In this document: positions 54,546-64,000 of the stretch, in pieces
How the letters are laid out: each line of letters begins with the position of its first letter
How positions within the stretch are numbered: the first letter of the stretch is position 1
DNA from: Coenobita brevimanus
Taxonomy: Eukaryota; Arthropoda; Malacostraca; Decapoda; Coenobitidae
DNA length: 64,000 nucleotides
Direction: 5' to 3'
Assembly (NCBI GenBank): GCA_032717465.1
Contig: CM064690.1
Span: 30,303,153-30,367,152, forward strand
The notes under the pieces: generated by a model
Seen by the model: the letters and a program-made list of their open reading frames with translations, nothing else
The model's database searches: none
What the model was told of the DNA's origin: nothing
Made by a program: the position numbers and the translations under genes

Positions 54546-55994
54546 GTTATCAATAATATGATCCAGAAGCGAATGCCACTGAAAGGGTTAGAAGGTGTAT
54601 TGAACTTCTACAAACGTTTGAATAGGCTGCGGCTTTGCCGTGTTATATATTATACCGGTATTATTTTCATTCAACAAGTTTCCAATTTTATATTGCAAAT
54701 TTCAAATCTGAATGCTTTTTAAAGTAATATTATGTAGTACGGTGTACAAATATAGTTCACTAGTCTAATGGAAGCCTGGAAACAATATTGGCTATTTTGA
54801 TAATTTCGGACGAAGTGCAAAACGTAAACAGTTACACGCTGGTCTAAGCTTCCAGGGACACACGTACCACAACTCTGGGTGAGTTGATGCTTTCTTAGCC
54901 AATATTATCCTATTGTCTCTTCATTTATTTGAGGTCAGTGATTATTGTAGCTTATAGTGAATGGGAATAAGAGTTATTAGAGAGAATAGTCACCAGCTGA
55001 AATGGATAAAGGGTGTTGATTGTCACAAAATGACGTGTAATAAATTAACTGCACTTTTCATTGCAAAACCTTAACGTTAGCCATAATGATATATATCTCA
55101 CATCACTCTGTACTCCCTTTACATACCACGCTGATATCGGTAAGGTTAGGTAGACTTGGCCCTCAGACGATCAACAGAACTAAATTGTGGCCCTTAGGAA
55201 AGGCTGAGTTTGACACCATTGGTCTAGGCCGTTTATCTAACCTCACCTCCTACTAACCCCCATGACTCACTCTTTGCACTGGGTTTACCAATAGCAGGAA
55301 AAGAGTTATTAGAGCTAATCAAGACAAATTTATATCTCCGAGTATCAGGATTTTAAAACTTCTGGTGCCAGCTTCAGTGCCTTCGTACATCAGTCGCGGT
55401 GAAAAAATACTGTAGTGGAGATTTAGCACAGTAACCTACCTCTTGTGGACTCCATCATGTCAGTTTACCTTCATTTAGAACATAAGAAGGAAGGATAACT
55501 ACAGTAGCTCATAACCAAAATATATAACCCCAATATGAGAGAGAGAGAGAGAGAGTAGCCAGGCATGGTGTGGCATGACGTAGAGTCAAGAGTGGGTGAA
55601 TACTCAACGGAGAGTGGCACAGACAGTAATTTATGGTGGCGCGGAGAATATAACACTTTTTCCTTAGCGATTTTTTCTCCACATTACTTACTGGTCATTA
55701 CGTAACAGCTCTTTCTTAGCGATCTAATCTGGACATTACGCCTTATACAACTTTGGTCATTTCGTACTTTTATATCAGTGAAACAAGGACAAATAGTGTT
55801 GAAAAAATATAGCAGCGATTTCAGTAGACTTTGGCGGAAAAATCGTCCTTGGATTTCAAAGGCACAACAGAGGAATACAGAAGACGATTTAAAAAAAAAC
55901 TGTTGAGTTTTATGGTGAGTGTGGCAGTAAGATTATTGTGCGAAATATATTACTCGAATTATGTTGGAAAATTTGAGTGTATTTGTCTCATCCA

Positions 55995-56036
<42 letters not shown>

Positions 56037-56347
56037 CGTACCTGTAACGATAATTATCATGAACTATTGTTTCAAAAAGAAAAAATCGCTACTGGTAATA
56101 TTGCTTGAGGTCGCAGGAATATCCAGTGTAATATTTCTGAACCGTAGATATAGCTGAGAATATACAGAGGAATATTTATTGTTTGAGCATAAATATTGGT
56201 GGGGTGGGGGTTTAAGTGTAGCGACTGGGTGATAGAGAGAGAGGAGGGGGGGGGGGAGTTCGTGTGTATATCCTGTCCTGTAGGCAGATTTGCATGTCGT
56301 TCCAAGTGAAGTTTGTCCATGGCCATTTGAAATCGTCGTACCGTGGG

Positions 56348-56384
<37 letters not shown>

Positions 56385-56514
56385 GGTCGTATCTGTGTGT
56401 GTGTGTGTGCGTGTGTGTCATTTTATTGTGTGTTTTTGCCTCGATATATTAGTTTGCTTAATGACTGTCGTAGTTTGTGTTTGTATTTTCCCCTCATTGC
56501 TTGCAAAGTGTTGA
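54546..56514. other. 6A-6B interval, only simple repeats and one family A arm
   Basis: A family A half at about 55655-55760 ('TTTTTCCTTAGCGATTTTTT', 'AGCGATCTAATCTGGACATT'), (GA)n at 55537-55555, (CT)n at 56000-56033, (GA)n at 56351-56381 and (GT)n at 56395-56418. No exon recognised. Confidence 0.6.
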
Positions 56515-56770
56515 CAGAGACAAAAGTTCGTATAATATTTCACCTTCTCTACTCCTTACTTCCCCCTGCTGGCTAATATTCCTAAGCTTGAAAAGGCTTG
56601 GTGTGTTTCTCTCCCCATCGAAGCAAAAGTTCATCTAATATTTCACCCCTTCATCGTGTCACTCTCCTCCGTTAGCCGATAATTCCTAAGATGAGAGAGG
56701 CTTAGTGTCTTTACCTCCCCATTGATGATTCTCTTTGATGTAATGCGTCAGGGAGGAAAGTGACGGACGC
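56515..56770 (+). repeat. Family G repeat, copy 2
   Basis: 'ACAAAAGTTCGTATAATATT', 'TTACTTCCCCCTGCTGGCTA' and 'GCGTCAGGGAGGAAAGTGAC', with two or three tandem units as in copy 1. Confidence 0.68.
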
Positions 56771-56859
56771 AACCCAAATGTGTAGTACAGTAGATGCAGT
56801 GAAATAGTAAGCCAAGTCTTGATCCTGACTGTAGCAACATGTGTTAAGCGTGGCCTGTT

Positions 56860-57290
56860 GCGTTTGAAGTGAGCTGAGGTGAAGTGTGGTTATCATGCAG
56901 TGAGATGAGGTGTCTGTGAGGTGAAGTACGGTAAACTGAAGATCGTGAAATGAGGTGAAGTTTGTTGCGGCTGAGATGAGGTTTTATGTGCCCAAGGGAG
57001 GTGAGGCGAGATAAGGTGAAGTGAAATTAGGTGAGGTGATCAGCTGAAATGAAGTGGGATGAAGTAAATATTAGGTGAAATGAAGTAAGATGAAGTAAAA
57101 TAATGTGCGATGAGATATGGTAAGGAGAATTGAAAGGAAGTGAAGTGAGGAGGTCAAGTGAGCTACTGAGGTGTGTTAAGGTGAACTGAAATGAAGTGAA
57201 GTGAGGTTACGTGAGGTGAGGTGAAGTAAGACGAAGTGAATCGACGTGAAGTGAGGTGAAGTAAGATGAAGTGAATTGGAGTTGAGGTGA
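56860..57290 (+). repeat. Decayed pentanucleotide array (GTGAA/GTGAG)n
   Basis: Words such as GTGAAGTGAGGTGAAGTAAG and ATGAAGTGAA recur with a 5-base step for over 400 bases. Confidence 0.75.
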
Positions 57291-57800
57291 GAGTGGCATT
57301 AGCGTGAAGCCTTGTGGTGGTGGGAGTAAGGAGTGCTCTTGCGTGGGCTCGTAATTCCGCTCGCGTGAGGTGCGTGACGAGGGGGTGGGAAAGGGATTTG
57401 GGGGTGAGGGGCACTGTGGAGGGTGGGGTGAGGGGTGGGGGTGCCGGAGGAGATTGTGTTGGGGACGGAACGAGGAGCACCGTGGGGTGGGGGAGTGAGG
57501 GGTAAGGGGCTCTATGGGGGAGGGATGTGAGGGGTAGAGATGCCGAGGGGAAGGGGGGATGAAGGGGGTTGTAGGGGAGGGTGGGGGCGAGGGGTGACGG
57601 GCGTCGAAGGGGAGGGCTTGGACGTAGGGTGAGGTGCTCCGTTGAAGGTGTGTGGATGGGGGTGTGGTGCTTGAAGCAAGGAATGGTATGGGGGTGGAAG
57701 GGAGGGTGTGGGGGTGAAGGCGTCGAAGTGGAGGGGCTGGGGGTGAGGAGCGTCGAAAAGGAGGGGAAGGGGTACCAAAAGGGGGAAGAGGGGAGGGGTG
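57290..57800 (+). repeat. G-rich minisatellite-like array upstream of exon 6B
   Basis: Repeated GGGGTGAGGGGC, 'GCGTCGAAGGGGAGGG' and 'GGGTGGGGGAG' blocks. G runs of three or more recur every few bases on the coding strand, so both DNA and pre-mRNA could form G-quadruplexes. The Pro-rich minus-strand frames over it are artefacts. Confidence 0.8.
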
Positions 57801-57959
57801 GTGAGGGTGTGATTGTTACAAAAAGGAGCACATAAGGAAAGAAAACAGCAACACTCATAATTGTTCTTTTGTGGCAACTTTTTACAGAGAGGACTGTAAG
57901 TTTGATATCTAATTCTGTGAGACGAAGATAAAGTGGGGGTTAGGGCTGCCGTGGGTTAG

Positions 57960-58030
57960 TGTTATTGTTGCAACCCCTGATTCATCTGGTCGTGAACCCA
58001 CTCGACTGCAGGAAACTGGGCCACTTCAAC
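57960..58030 (-). repeat. Family B remnant near exon 6B
   Basis: 'GTTATTGTTGCAACCCCTGA', 'TTCATCTGGTCGTGAACCCA' and 'CTCGACTGCAGGAAACTG' match the tail half of family B. Confidence 0.6.
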
Positions 58031-58167
58031 CGAGCGCTCCCAGAGATACTTTGTTATGTTGAACGACTGTCTGTGTTGTGGTAATGGGTGAGATGGGTGG
58101 GGGGTGAGGGGGGCAGCGAAAAGGCGGCTGCTGGCTCGGAAAACTGAAATGTGGTGTTCTCCGGCAG

Positions 58168-58844
58168 CTGGCGCGTTGGTGGTGGCGTGGGCGACCATGG
58201 CGGGAGAGGGTGGTGGTATGGTTGGACCTCTGGGGCTGCCTGATGCAAGGGGCCCCTTCACCGACAGCGCAGGCGGCGGCGAGGTGGTAGCGGCAGGAGT
58301 TGGCGTTGGCGCTGGCATTGCTGGCGGTGGGAGCGGTGGAACAGGCCGCTTGTACCCATGCCCAGACTGCGACAAGGTTTTTCGCCACCCCCGGTCATAC
58401 TACCAACACCAGCACGTGCACAGAGGAACGCATTCATGCCCAGGATGCCACAAGCTGTTCTCGCGACGCTGGGACCTCCTGAGGCATCTAAACAAGAACA
58501 AATATGGCTGTCCTGCACGTTGGCGTCACCAGCCCGGCCGGCATCCACACTCGCAGCACCAGCAGCACCCACAGCAGCCTCACCCACAGCACCAACACCC
58601 ACCCTATCACAACTCACTAAGCCTCTCCGCCCTGGCCACCGCTGCTGCCGCCGCCGCCACCACGCAGGAGACTCCGCCAGGGGAGCCGCCAGACCCTGCC
58701 CTAGCACCCATCACCTGGACCCTGCCACCCGCTACAGCCGCCCCCCGCCGTCGCAGTGAAAGCAGTCAGGATCCGCGCCCCCCGGAGCCACCAGGCGCCA
58801 TTGCCACCACTACCCCCGCCTCCACCACCTCCACCACGCCGTGA
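58168..58844 (+). CDS. BTB zinc-finger transcription factor, alternative last exon 6B (two zinc fingers)
   Basis: Residues about 314-538 of isoform B, stop TGA at 58842-58844. The acceptor TTCTCCGGCAG (before 58168) fits phase 1. Two other phase-compatible AGs (58116, 58272) exist, so the 5' edge is not certain. A Gly/Ala-rich lead (AGALVVAWATMAGEGGGMVG) is followed by finger 1, C378-x2-C381-x12-H394-x3-H398 (LYPCPDCDKVFRHPRSYYQH), and finger 2, C404-x2-C407-x12-H420-x7-C428 (CPGCHKLFSRRWDLLRHL, ending NKYGC). Spacing and sequence closely match exon 6A (KVFRHP, FSRRWDL, GC end), so the two exons arose by duplication. Finger 1's helix differs (RSYYQHQ versus MSLHHHR), implying different DNA targets. 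The tail is Ala/Pro/Thr-rich. Confidence 0.88.
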
Positions 58845-58899
58845 GGCCGGAGCCCCGCCCCCGCCCAGCTGTGATAGCCTCATGACCCACCGTCACGCA

Positions 58900-59175
58900 G
58901 GCCGCCCCGCCCCGCCCCACCCCGCCATACCACGCCCCGCCACGGCACGCCCCACCACGGCACGCCCCCGCCCCGCCCCGCCCCGAGGTCCCCCACCCAC
59001 GCCCCGCCCCGCCTTGCCCCGCCCCGCCCCGCGTCAGCCCGCCCACCCCCTTTATGTCTATTGCGTGCCTCTCACGCCGCCCCACGCCCCGCCCCGCCTT
59101 GCCCCGCCCCGCCCCGCCCCGCGTCAGCCCGCCCACCCCCTTTATGTCTATTGCGTGCCTCTCACGCCGCCCTTC
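58900..59175 (+). repeat. CCCCG-rich sequence with a 90-bp tandem duplication
   Basis: Very high C+G. CGCCCCGCCCCG-type words fill 58900-59030. The block with 'GCGTCAGCCCGCCCACCCCC' and 'TTTATGTCTATTGCGTGCCT' occurs twice with period 90 (59031 and 59121). This lies in the expected 3' UTR of isoform B. Confidence 0.85.
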
Positions 59176-59252
59176 ACCCCCCTCCTGTCTCCCCTTCACT
59201 CACCCTCACTATCATGTACACGCTCTCGCTCATATACATGCACGCATATGAC

Positions 59253-59362
<110 letters not shown>

Positions 59363-59639
59363 TACATACACACCCTCAGTGTTATTCACACGCAGTCGCA
59401 CATGCACGTGTACATACACGCTCATGCATACACATAGATATACACGCTCATACACAAGCACACACATACCCTTACACACAAACACGCATATACATTATAC
59501 ACAACGAATCATATACTCTATCATGTACACACACTTAATCATGCTTGCACACGATCACACCCATACACACACATGGCCGCATACGTACATACAGCCGATA
59601 TTACAGGTGTGTGGTAAGGTAGCAGCACCAAACTAAGTT

Positions 59640-60305
59640 GTTAATACACTCTGATCATACACTTCACCCGTGTTTCGCCATCATATGCGCAAATATCCCA
59701 AACATTTCGTTTCATCTGTTTCACCATCATATGCCTAAAGATTTCTAAATACCCATAAGCACTGTCATTCTGTCTGCCAATACTGCTGTCTGTGTGAGAT
59801 TTTTTTTCGCGCAAAATTAATATTTCGAATTATTGGCAAGGAAATGATTACACAGGTTGGTATCTATAAAGCTTCTAATGATACGCAGGTGAAGAGCAAT
59901 GAAGTCTGTATAGCCATTAAGTATTTTTGCAATGTTGAAGGTTAGGAAGTATTGGGGAATTTTGTTACTTATGCTCAGAGTTTTTTCACAACCATCAGAA
60001 AGTGAAGATTAGTAGCCCCGGCTCCTATGACTCACTAAACAAAATTATATGCCGTTAGCTGGGTTAGGATACTAGAGTTCTTCCGATCATGAAAAGGTTC
60101 AAATCCGTCAGAGTGCTTATATCAGTATGATGGGTCATGAAAGAAAAAGAAAAACTGTAAGGGAATTTACGGAATCAGATATATCGAATGTTAGTCAAGT
60201 GAAAAGTGATGAATTCTGTTTATGCCATACAAAGAGTTGTGATTTTGATATGGGTGACGTAGTACTCAGATTCATGCAATGTAAAACCGAAGGATTGATA
60301 TATAA
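59640..60305. other. Downstream of exon 6B, nothing recognised
   Basis: No exon, poly(A) site of note or repeat family recognised. Confidence 0.5.
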
Positions 60306-60309
60306 CTAA

Positions 60310-60760
60310 CCCCTTCACTGAGCTGAGACTTTTACTCAACTAGGGAGAGACTTTTTCGAACCGCAGGTAGTAAATATATCCCTCATTAACCCATTCATTA
60401 CAGCATCTAACCCCTCCAGTTCGAAATGCGTCTTGTAAGCGGAATAAAATCGTCTGAAGTTAGAATGAAATATAAAAGGCGTCTACAAGTTGAACAAGTA
60501 GCTTTTTTTTCGGGGGGTAGACTTGCTTATTGGTCTATCTATCTATCTATTGCCAGACGCCATAATCCCGTAAGGGGTGGCCATTTGACTTAGAGTTAGC
60601 TGTTTCACGGGGAGGGTCACTAACCCTCCACCAACCCACTTGTTGACATGTAGCAAGCACGTATGGTTTGGTTATATGGTTACCACCCAGCGCTGTAAAT
60701 GATTTCCTGGCTTACAGGAAACCACCTGGCTGTCACTCAATGTAAAGCCACCTGTAAAGG
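60310..60760. repeat. Family E, LINE tail piece and inverted family J
   Basis: E at about 60310-60470 ('GGGAGAGACTTTTTCGAACC', 'GCGGAATAAAATCGTCTGAA'). A LINE 3' end piece on the minus strand at 60535-60590 ((TCTA)n tail, then 'GCCAGACGCCATAATCCCGT' and 'AAGGGGTGGCC'). J, inverted, at about 60600-60760 ('GGCTTACAGGAAACCACCTG'). Confidence 0.68.
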
Positions 60761-61059
60761 AAAGAAAAGCAATAAGAATTGACAGGAAAGATGGGAGAAA
60801 TAGGAAGAGAGGAGGGCAGGCACAGAAAAAGAATAATAAAGGCTAAGGAAGAAGTAGGGAGCACAACATCAAGTGAGTGGATGATGGTCACCACCACCTG
60901 CATAGGAATACATGAGAGAAATATTTTACAAAGTATGTGAAGCACTCTGTAGCCTGGCAGACAGATGGAATTCTGAATTGAGAGAGAGAGAGAGACTAGT
61001 AAAATTCGTGACCTGTAGTCGTGGTTGGTCACGCCTGGAGGTCACGCACTTCCACCAAC

Positions 61060-61390
61060 ATTACTGCCATTACCAACATTACCATTACCAACATTACCAA
61101 CATTACCACCATTACCAACATTACCACCATTACCAACATTACCAACATTACCACCATTACCAACATTACCACCATTACCAATATTACCACCATTACCAAT
61201 ATTACCACCATTACCAACATTACCACCATTACCAACATTACCGCCATTACCAACACTGCCACCATTACCAACATTACCACCATTACCGTCATTACCACCA
61301 TTACCATTACCACAGTTACCACCACTGCTGCCACAGCTACCAACATTACAACCACAACTACGAACATTACTACCACAAATACCAACATTT
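61060..61390 (+). repeat. (ATTACC)n-type minisatellite
   Basis: Units ATTACCACCATTACCAAC and shorter ATTACCAAC. Frames in all three phases stay open on both strands because the unit contains no stop; none is a gene. A (CT)n tract follows at 61453-61483. Confidence 0.9.
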
Positions 61391-61443
61391 TCTACCTCTG
61401 CAATCATTGTCATCATACCCATTGTTTTAACTTTTCCCCCATC

Positions 61444-61486
<43 letters not shown>

Positions 61487-61739
61487 TCACATTTACCCCT
61501 TCCCAAAATTGTTATAAAATTTCATTATTTTAAATTCGGTTACCTGTTACAAAGAGATGTTTATATTTTTCGTATATTGAGAAACACAAAGAATATTATA
61601 CTATTTTTAGAGCTGTTATAATACTATAGAGATAGTTTTTTTTTTTTTTTTTTCGAAAATATTGGAAATGGGTGTGAAAGGTAAGACTGGTCCATTCCCA
61701 CATTTACCTCTTTACAAACTATAGTGGTGTTGAAGATTT

Positions 61740-61905
61740 CGTATTACTACTTCCTTAGCGACTTATTCTGTACATTACGTCTTGATTTTCTCATGTATGC
61801 CATTAATGCAAACCGTGTCATATTACCACAATAGAAACAGCGTGCAAGCCAAAGTTAAGCAAAATAAATCGCCTAGGAAGAGGTGCTAGGAACACTGCTA
61901 CCGCA
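61740..61905. repeat. Family A fold-back repeat
   Basis: 'CTTCCTTAGCGACTTATTCT' and 'AAATCGCCTAGGAAGAGGTG' arms. Confidence 0.72.
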
Positions 61906-62472
61906 CCTGCAGTAGAGTACGACGCTATTATTCATTATTTCATGCATTTACTCGCTGTTTTGCAGATTTTATTCATCATGTATTTTTACCATTGTTCAGC
62001 ATACGAGTATATTCATCCTTATGCAGCTTTCATCATCATTCACAGCCATTATTCAATCTACACATTACTTCCATCACCATTATTCAGTACTGTTATGCAC
62101 CGTATCTTCATACACACCTTTATGCTAACCGTTGTTCAAAGCTTCCACGCACCGTAATTTTCTTCATTCATAATTTCACCATAAGGAACATCATGCTTTC
62201 TATCGCTCATCTCAACATCATATGCTTTCACCATCATTCATTCTTTCCTTTCTTCACTTTATTCACTGTAGATTTATAGGCTAAATGACTGAAAAATAGT
62301 GAATATATATTTTCTTGTGTCATTATGAGTGTTAGAAATTAATAATTATAACTAAATGAGGCAGTTCGCTATGAACGAAACGGCAAAATATTGTTTGTGT
62401 ACATGTATTTGGTTGGTTTGGGGTGATGTGATAATTCGGCGGATGATGGGAAAATGTAAGTACACTCGTCGA

Positions 62473-62520
<48 letters not shown>

Positions 62521-62689
62521 TTTTTAGTCCTAAGCCTTTAGTAATTATAAAAAAAATATATGTAAATGAAATTAAATAGAATATTATAAAAGTACATTAT
62601 GGCAGTGGATGGATCGTCCAAAAGCAGGACATTGTGTTTCACATGTACGGCAGCCTGGTTTACATTCTGCGATTTGAAATTTGCGCCTG
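61906..62689. other. Downstream DNA with loose CATTATTCA repeats and a (CT)n tract
   Basis: Short words such as 'CATTATTCA' and 'CACCAT' recur between 61930 and 62260 without strict period. (CT)n at 62478-62516. No gene recognised. Confidence 0.55.
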
Positions 62690-62890
62690 GAGGCCTATGG
62701 ATTAAGGGGTTTCAACTGGAAATCACCATAAGGGTTTACGTCTGAGGAAGGGTTGAGGTTTATTGCTCACTTAATACCACTCAGAGGAGAGACACTGGTC
62801 ACTCTAGCCTTAAATATCTCACTATAGCCTGGCCCCATGACCCTACGCTCTTGCTGGGGCAAAAGCTTGAATAATTGACTGTTTTGATAC
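62690..62890 (+). repeat. Family C copy, degraded
   Basis: 'GGTTGAGGTTTATTGCTCAC', 'CACTCTAGCCTTAAATATCT' and 'CTGGCCCCATGACCCTACGC' match 17308-17515. The A/B box head is decayed. Confidence 0.62.
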
Positions 62891-62984
62891 GTGACGAGAG
62901 AGAGAAAGATGTGCAGGGAAATGTACTGTACAAGCACTGTTTAACAGTACCATTTCGTAAGACAGGTTGGCATTCTTAGTGGCT

Positions 62985-63172
62985 CTGGAGATCTAACACC
63001 TCTTCCTAAGTGATTTATTCTTCACATTGCACCCCAGGATCCACAGGTATGATACTGATGCTAACTAGAAAACTACGTAGATAACATGCAAGTGATTGTT
63101 AAGGTGTTATATGCAAAATAAAAAGCCAAGTAAGAAGTGCTGCCAAGCCTCCAGTGCCATTTAGAACACCAC
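62985..63172. repeat. Family A fold-back repeat
   Basis: 'ACACCTCTTCCTAAGTGATT' with 'TTATTCTTCACATTGCACC' and, inverted, 'GTTAAGGTGTTATATGCAAA' with 'AAGTGCTGCCAAGCCTCC'. Confidence 0.74.
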
Positions 63173-63736
63173 CTAAAGACTCTACTATATTGTTGACCTT
63201 TTCGCGCCAATTTTTGCTTTAAAGGGAAATTAAATTGTTGGTTCCCTCGACTCTCATTTTCTGCTTTTCGTTTATTTTAGTTATTTTTAGGCTATTTCAT
63301 TTTTGTTCTTTGTTAGCTTCTGTTTTCATGTGCTCTTTTTTTTTTTTTTTGTGTGTGTGTGTGTGTGATTTTTTCATCTCCATTATTTTCAGTTTCCAGA
63401 AGCGTATCAAAATACTAATAATTATACCATAATTGACGACTTTTATTGGTATTTGTTTCAGTAATGCTTACGCATCTTTAGGCTGTCCTCAGTCCTACAG
63501 TTTTCTCTCGTTTCATCCTTACACACGATTTCTTAACACAGTATTTTCCAAGTTAAAGTACTGCATTGATTTCGGGATTTTTTTTTAGAGTATGTATAAT
63601 TTTCTGTCGCATATTTCTTACTAGTAGTTTTCCCTTCATACTTTATCCAGAACTGCTAGGATATTTATACTTGTTATTGTATTTCAGAAATGTTTACAGT
63701 TCTGATCAGGTTAGTCACCAGCCTTGTTAGGATGCA

Positions 63737-63792
<56 letters not shown>

Positions 63793-64000
63793 AAGATTTG
63801 CTTATTTTATCATCCTCTGTAATTTTAGTGACGTTGTGATGTACGTATGAAAATCTACCGCCTTTTCGGATATCTTGTCGGGATGAGTTTATTTCAATTT
63901 ATTTTTTTCTTAATGCAAAGAAGAAAGAACCAAAGACTGAAAGCTTACACGTTATTATATCCGGGAAAAAGAAGGAACACAAGGAAATGCGATTTGTAAG
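63173..64000. other. End of window, only a (GT)n tract
   Basis: (GT)n at about 63740-63791 and T-rich DNA. No further zinc-finger exon was seen before the window ends. Confidence 0.55.

Noticed and set aside
57163..57858. 231-codon Pro-rich minus-strand frame
   Set aside because: Complement of the G-rich and GTGAA arrays; no domain, biased composition only.
58060..58167. Exon 6B starting at 58117 or further upstream
   Set aside because: The frame is open and 58116 is phase-compatible, but its upstream tract is purine-rich, so 58168 is preferred; not excluded.
61025..61621. Frames of 120-198 codons on both strands
   Set aside because: Products of the (ATTACC)n repeat.

Overview
This is animal nuclear DNA: one spliced gene on the + strand with introns up to about 12-35 kb, set in very dense transposon and simple-repeat sequence. 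The protein is an arthropod-type BTB zinc-finger transcription factor. The LINE families, GATA/GT/CA microsatellites and fold-back repeats together suggest a malacostracan crustacean, probably a decapod. The taxon is inference; nothing in the window proves it. No rRNA gene, credible functional tRNA gene, CRISPR array, prokaryotic gene or virus was seen.

Gene layout. A repeat array (about 7484-8120) leads to a TATA-like box (8169-8176) and a GC-rich 5' leader with one upstream ORF. The coding exons are 8914-9099 and 9945-10136 (BTB domain), 11386-11653 (Gly-rich linker and basic NLS), 13230-13457 (acidic/Ser-rich linker) and 23001-23066 (22-codon linker). Two alternative last exons follow: 6A (35593-36434) and 6B (about 58168-58844). 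Each encodes one C2H2 finger and one C2HC finger. All joins have GT/AG sites and matching phases: 0 after exons 1 and 2, 1 afterwards. The predicted isoforms are 593 aa (A) and about 538 aa (B). A shared BTB end joined to exchangeable finger exons is the lola / Broad / mod(mdg4) architecture. From memory, the BTB sequence is closest to Drosophila Abrupt. More finger exons may lie beyond 64000.

Repeats. 1-8168 is upstream of the gene and holds a LINE fragment and a mirror-image mariner remnant. Introns 4 and 5 and the 6A-6B interval carry about a dozen recurring families, labelled here: A (about 190 bp fold-back), B (about 190 bp with CAA-type tail), C (tRNA-like SINE with GAT tail), E (fold-back with 'GATGATTTTATTCAG' arms), F (about 300 bp fold-back), G, H (about 160 bp fold-back), I, J, K and L. 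A non-LTR retrotransposon with a 3' (GATA)n tail occurs as one nearly intact RT ORF (26425-28074) and about nine fragments. A second, CR1/jockey-like LINE is at 50845-52092. Family boundaries were read by eye and are good to roughly 10-30 bases.

Common pattern. Tandem arrays sit directly upstream of the promoter, exon 4, exon 6A and exon 6B. The array before exon 4 repeats the splice acceptor itself. From the BTB end and nuclear-type fingers the gene should act in the nucleus as a dimerising DNA-binding regulator, with DNA specificity set by the choice of last exon.
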